NCBI RefSeq assembly: GCF_003346715.1
Contig: NZ_QQPQ01000008.1
Location: 124,001-188,000, forward strand
Length of the DNA: 64,000 nt
Source of the DNA: Oceanispirochaeta sp. M1
GTDB lineage: Bacteria; Spirochaetota; Spirochaetia; DSM-2461
Reading direction: 5' to 3'
The translations under genes and the position numbers were made by a program. The notes beneath the pieces are model-generated. The model had not been told where the DNA came from. It did not search any database and saw only the letters and a program-made list of their open reading frames with translations. Positions 62,063-64,000 of the stretch are shown in pieces (position 1 is the first letter of the stretch; every line of letters starts with the position of its first letter).

Positions 62063-63556
62063 TCAGTCAATTTTTATTTTGAAGCAGACCGGGTATTGAG
62101 TCTGTATATTTCCTTCGATCTTGATAGAAAGACCTGCCTTGTCCTGAGTATAGTTGAGTTGATTGTTGAATCCGAGAATCTCAATCTCTTCTATATGGCC
62201 GCTGAAACAGGAACTTCTCTTTTTAAGAGATTTAATCTGAACAGTATTATTTTCAGGCCAGCTCAGTACATTGGCATATATATAGGGAGCCTTATAGGTA
62301 AATCGGATATCCTTGCTTGTAAAAGGTTCTCTGTTGACATCTGTAAATGATCCTTCAGGTACCTCTGTTGGGCCTTCACCAAATCTGACCCAGTATTTTG
62401 TATCATAAATGGATTCTCCGTTAATTTTCAGCCAGTCTCCGATTCGTTCCAGAATCTCTCTGTCTTCATCACCGATGCTGCCGTCGGCCTTGGGACCCAC
62501 ATTAAGAAGTAGACTACCGTTCTTACTGACAACATCAATAAGGTCACTGACTATATCTACAGGATTTTTGAAATCATTATTTTCAGTATAACCCCATGAA
62601 TTCTTGGCAATTGCTGTATCATTTTGCCAGAACTGAGGACGTATAGAACTGAGCTGACCCCTTTCAATATCGAAAACTGCTGTATTGTAGGCAAAAGCAT
62701 CATCCTTGTAATTTATAGCAACTTCATGGCCCCATTCGATAGAGCGATTGTAATAGTATGCAGCAAATTTTTTCAGATAGGGTTTAAATGATTTGTTTTG
62801 AATCCACCAGTCAAACCAGACGGCCTTCGGCTCATATTTATCAACCAGTTCACAGCTCCGTGCCAGCCAGTCTTCCAGATGTTCCTTTGAGGCAGGAGTC
62901 GAGTAGATATCATGAGTTCCTTCGTCCATATCAGCATCGCCCTTTGTGAATAATGGCATAGCAAATCCATAGGGCTCCTGGAATTCCATACTCTGTATTC
63001 CTGAATCAAAGCTTCTGCTCCCACCGAAGAACCAGAAATTTTCTGCCCTGTGACTGGATGCTGTAAATACCATTCCCTCCTTTTCTATCTCATTCTTCAG
63101 TTCGCCAAGGATATCCCGTTTAGGACCTTTCTGTACTGAATTCCAAACGGAGAGATCACTGTCATACATTTGAAAACCATCGTGATGTTCTGCTACAGGC
63201 ATTACAAATTTGGCACCTGCTTTTTTAAATAATTCCACCCAGGTTTTTGCACAAAACTTTTCTCCTTTGAAGAGGGGGATGAAATCCTCGTATTTGAAAT
63301 CCTTATGAGGACCGTAAGTCTCAATATGGTGTTTATATTCTTTAGATCCTTCTAAATACATATTCCTTGCATACCACTCATTTCCGAATGCAGGAACACT
63401 GTAGACTCCCCAATGAATAAAAATTCCGAATTTGGCTTTCTCATACCATTGAGGTAAGGGGTAAAAACTTAACGACTCCCAGTTGTCTTTATATTTACCT
63501 TTCTGGATTACATCTTTTACTTTTTGCAGGTATTCTGCTCTATTCTTTTCAATCAT
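62063..63556 (-). CDS. Alpha-L-fucosidase (GH29), cytoplasmic
   Basis: A 497-residue GH29 enzyme. FGIFIHWGVYSVPAFGNEWY and FVMPVAEHHDGFQMYD are the family's sugar-binding blocks. The nucleophile Asp249 is in KAVWFDWWIQ, and NGSLLLNVGPKADG marks the end of the barrel. A C-terminal beta domain follows. There is no signal peptide, so it acts on imported oligosaccharides in the cytoplasm. CAGGAG precedes ATG 63556. It converges on the sulfatase with a 31-base gap; together they fit breakdown of sulfated fucosides. Confidence 0.94.
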   Translation of the reverse strand: MIEKNRAEYLQKVKDVIQKGKYKDNWESLSFYPLPQWYEKAKFGIFIHWGVYSVPAFGNEWYARNMYLEGSKEYKHHIETYGPHKDFKYEDFIPLFKGEKFCAKTWVELFKKAGAKFVMPVAEHHDGFQMYDSDLSVWNSVQKGPKRDILGELKNEIEKEGMVFTASSHRAENFWFFGGSRSFDSGIQSMEFQEPYGFAMPLFTKGDADMDEGTHDIYSTPASKEHLEDWLARSCELVDKYEPKAVWFDWWIQNKSFKPYLKKFAAYYYNRSIEWGHEVAINYKDDAFAYNTAVFDIERGQLSSIRPQFWQNDTAIAKNSWGYTENNDFKNPVDIVSDLIDVVSKNGSLLLNVGPKADGSIGDEDREILERIGDWLKINGESIYDTKYWVRFGEGPTEVPEGSFTDVNREPFTSKDIRFTYKAPYIYANVLSWPENNTVQIKSLKKRSSCFSGHIEEIEILGFNNQLNYTQDKAGLSIKIEGNIQTQYPVCFKIKID

Positions 63557-63637
63557 ATTTTCTCCTGATTTATTATGTTCTCAGATATGCCTGAATAGTA
63601 TGTTTTAAAAAGGAAATTATATGTATAATCGTCCAAT

Positions 63638-64000
63638 ATGGCAGGGCAAATAAACATTTTGGAGAGCCTTTATCAGCCTCTGAATGAAAACTGGAACAAC
63701 ATTCTGTATATGGGGAATTATTGGCGTTTTTATTGGAATAATAGCCCTGGTGCCTATATTGAATATAAAAACTCAACTATTGAGTTACTCCCTGATTATT
63801 ACTATCTGATTCCTCCTCTGGTCAGTTTCAAAGGTAAAAAGTCAGCAAATCCCTGGCAGTTCTATTATCATTTTACTCTTCAGGATTATAAAATCAGTCC
63901 TTCTGTCGGGCCTCAGCCCTTTCCGATGACAGGTGATGTAAAAAAAAGAATCTGCAAGATCATTCAGGAATTGGATGGTCCTCCTCTGTTTTACTCCTCA
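63638..64000 (+). CDS. N-terminal part of a probable AraC-type regulator (cut by window end)
   Basis: ATG 63638 opens a frame that runs off the right edge without a stop (121 codons). The Tyr/Trp-rich N terminus with IELLPDYYYLIPPLVSF resembles the cupin-type effector domain of AraC regulators in spirochaetes. No ribosome binding site is clear, and the DNA-binding part lies outside the window. It is divergent from the fucosidase gene, 81 bases away, so it could regulate that gene. Confidence 0.6.
   Translation, partial: MAGQINILESLYQPLNENWNNILYMGNYWRFYWNNSPGAYIEYKNSTIELLPDYYYLIPPLVSFKGKKSANPWQFYYHFTLQDYKISPSVGPQPFPMTGDVKKRICKIIQELDGPPLFYSS

Noticed and set aside
1-64000. Mobile elements, prophage, CRISPR arrays, tRNA and rRNA genes
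   Set aside because: No transposase, integrase, phage structural gene, regular repeat-spacer array or tRNA-like fold could be recognised.

Overview
The window looks like chromosome of a free-living spirochaete, probably a marine or sediment member of Spirochaetales (Oceanispirochaeta/Sediminispirochaeta-like). The organism call is inference. It rests on a lipoprotein with a FliL-type domain (the flagellar protein of motile bacteria), a large chemotaxis and c-di-GMP repertoire, secreted solute-binding proteins ending in an AGGQQ-type cleavage region, many small lipoproteins, a carbohydrate ABC transporter without its own ATPase, and the moderate-to-low GC content. I see no rRNA, tRNA, CRISPR array, transposase or phage gene. 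Genes are tightly packed, and several convergent pairs overlap at their 3' ends.

Region 1 (about 600-17,650) is a nearly contiguous type II PKS-like aryl polyene (APE) pigment cluster. It holds a methyltransferase, a KS-like chain-length-factor protein, a PlsC-type acyltransferase, two acyl carrier proteins, a COG4648 membrane protein, an acyl-ACP ligase fused to a hot-dog dehydratase, a family 2 glycosyltransferase, a lysophospholipid-type acyltransferase, an aromatic amino acid ammonia lyase, a thioesterase, a LolA-like carrier, an MMPL/RND exporter, a DUF3261-like lipoprotein, a ketosynthase, a second dehydratase, a ketoreductase and a second full ketosynthase. A 4'-phosphopantetheinyl transferase that would activate the carrier proteins sits on the opposite strand inside the cluster. 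The ammonia lyase should make the aryl-acrylate starter, the ligase loads it, the KS/KR/DH set builds the polyene, and the acyltransferases, LolA-like protein, MMPL protein and lipoprotein should attach it to lipid and move it to the outer membrane. A 15-bp palindrome lies in the likely promoter spacer ahead of the first gene.

Region 2 (17,700-25,000) holds small redox and envelope genes: a secreted thioredoxin-like protein, a YbgC-type thioesterase, a pair of DUF4230-type membrane proteins with a secreted partner, a ferredoxin-thioredoxin reductase catalytic chain next to a glutaredoxin-like protein and a thioredoxin, a HAD hydrolase and a MORN-repeat protein. Region 3 (25,000-36,000) is signalling: a double-receiver protein with a hybrid histidine kinase, ThrH, the uracil permease UraA behind a hairpin-rich leader, a chemotaxis receptor with C-terminal CZB and hemerythrin domains, and a GGDEF-EAL protein. 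Region 4 (36,000-53,300) holds a ribbon-helix-helix-like protein behind four evenly spaced ATACGT sites, translationally coupled to a 1423-residue BadF/HgdC-type activase, then a phosphoribosyltransferase, a FliL-like lipoprotein, a receiver plus OppA-like binding protein, an aldo/keto reductase, a lytic transglycosylase lipoprotein, a DAHP synthase-prephenate dehydratase fusion, ung and leuS.

Region 5 (53,700-64,000) is a carbohydrate locus: two ABC permeases, a solute-binding protein, a membrane-bound AraC-type sensor, a soluble AraC regulator, a cytoplasmic Cys-type sulfatase, a cytoplasmic GH29 alpha-L-fucosidase, and the start of a third probable AraC-type regulator cut by the window end. 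I read it as uptake and intracellular breakdown of a sulfated fucose-containing oligosaccharide.
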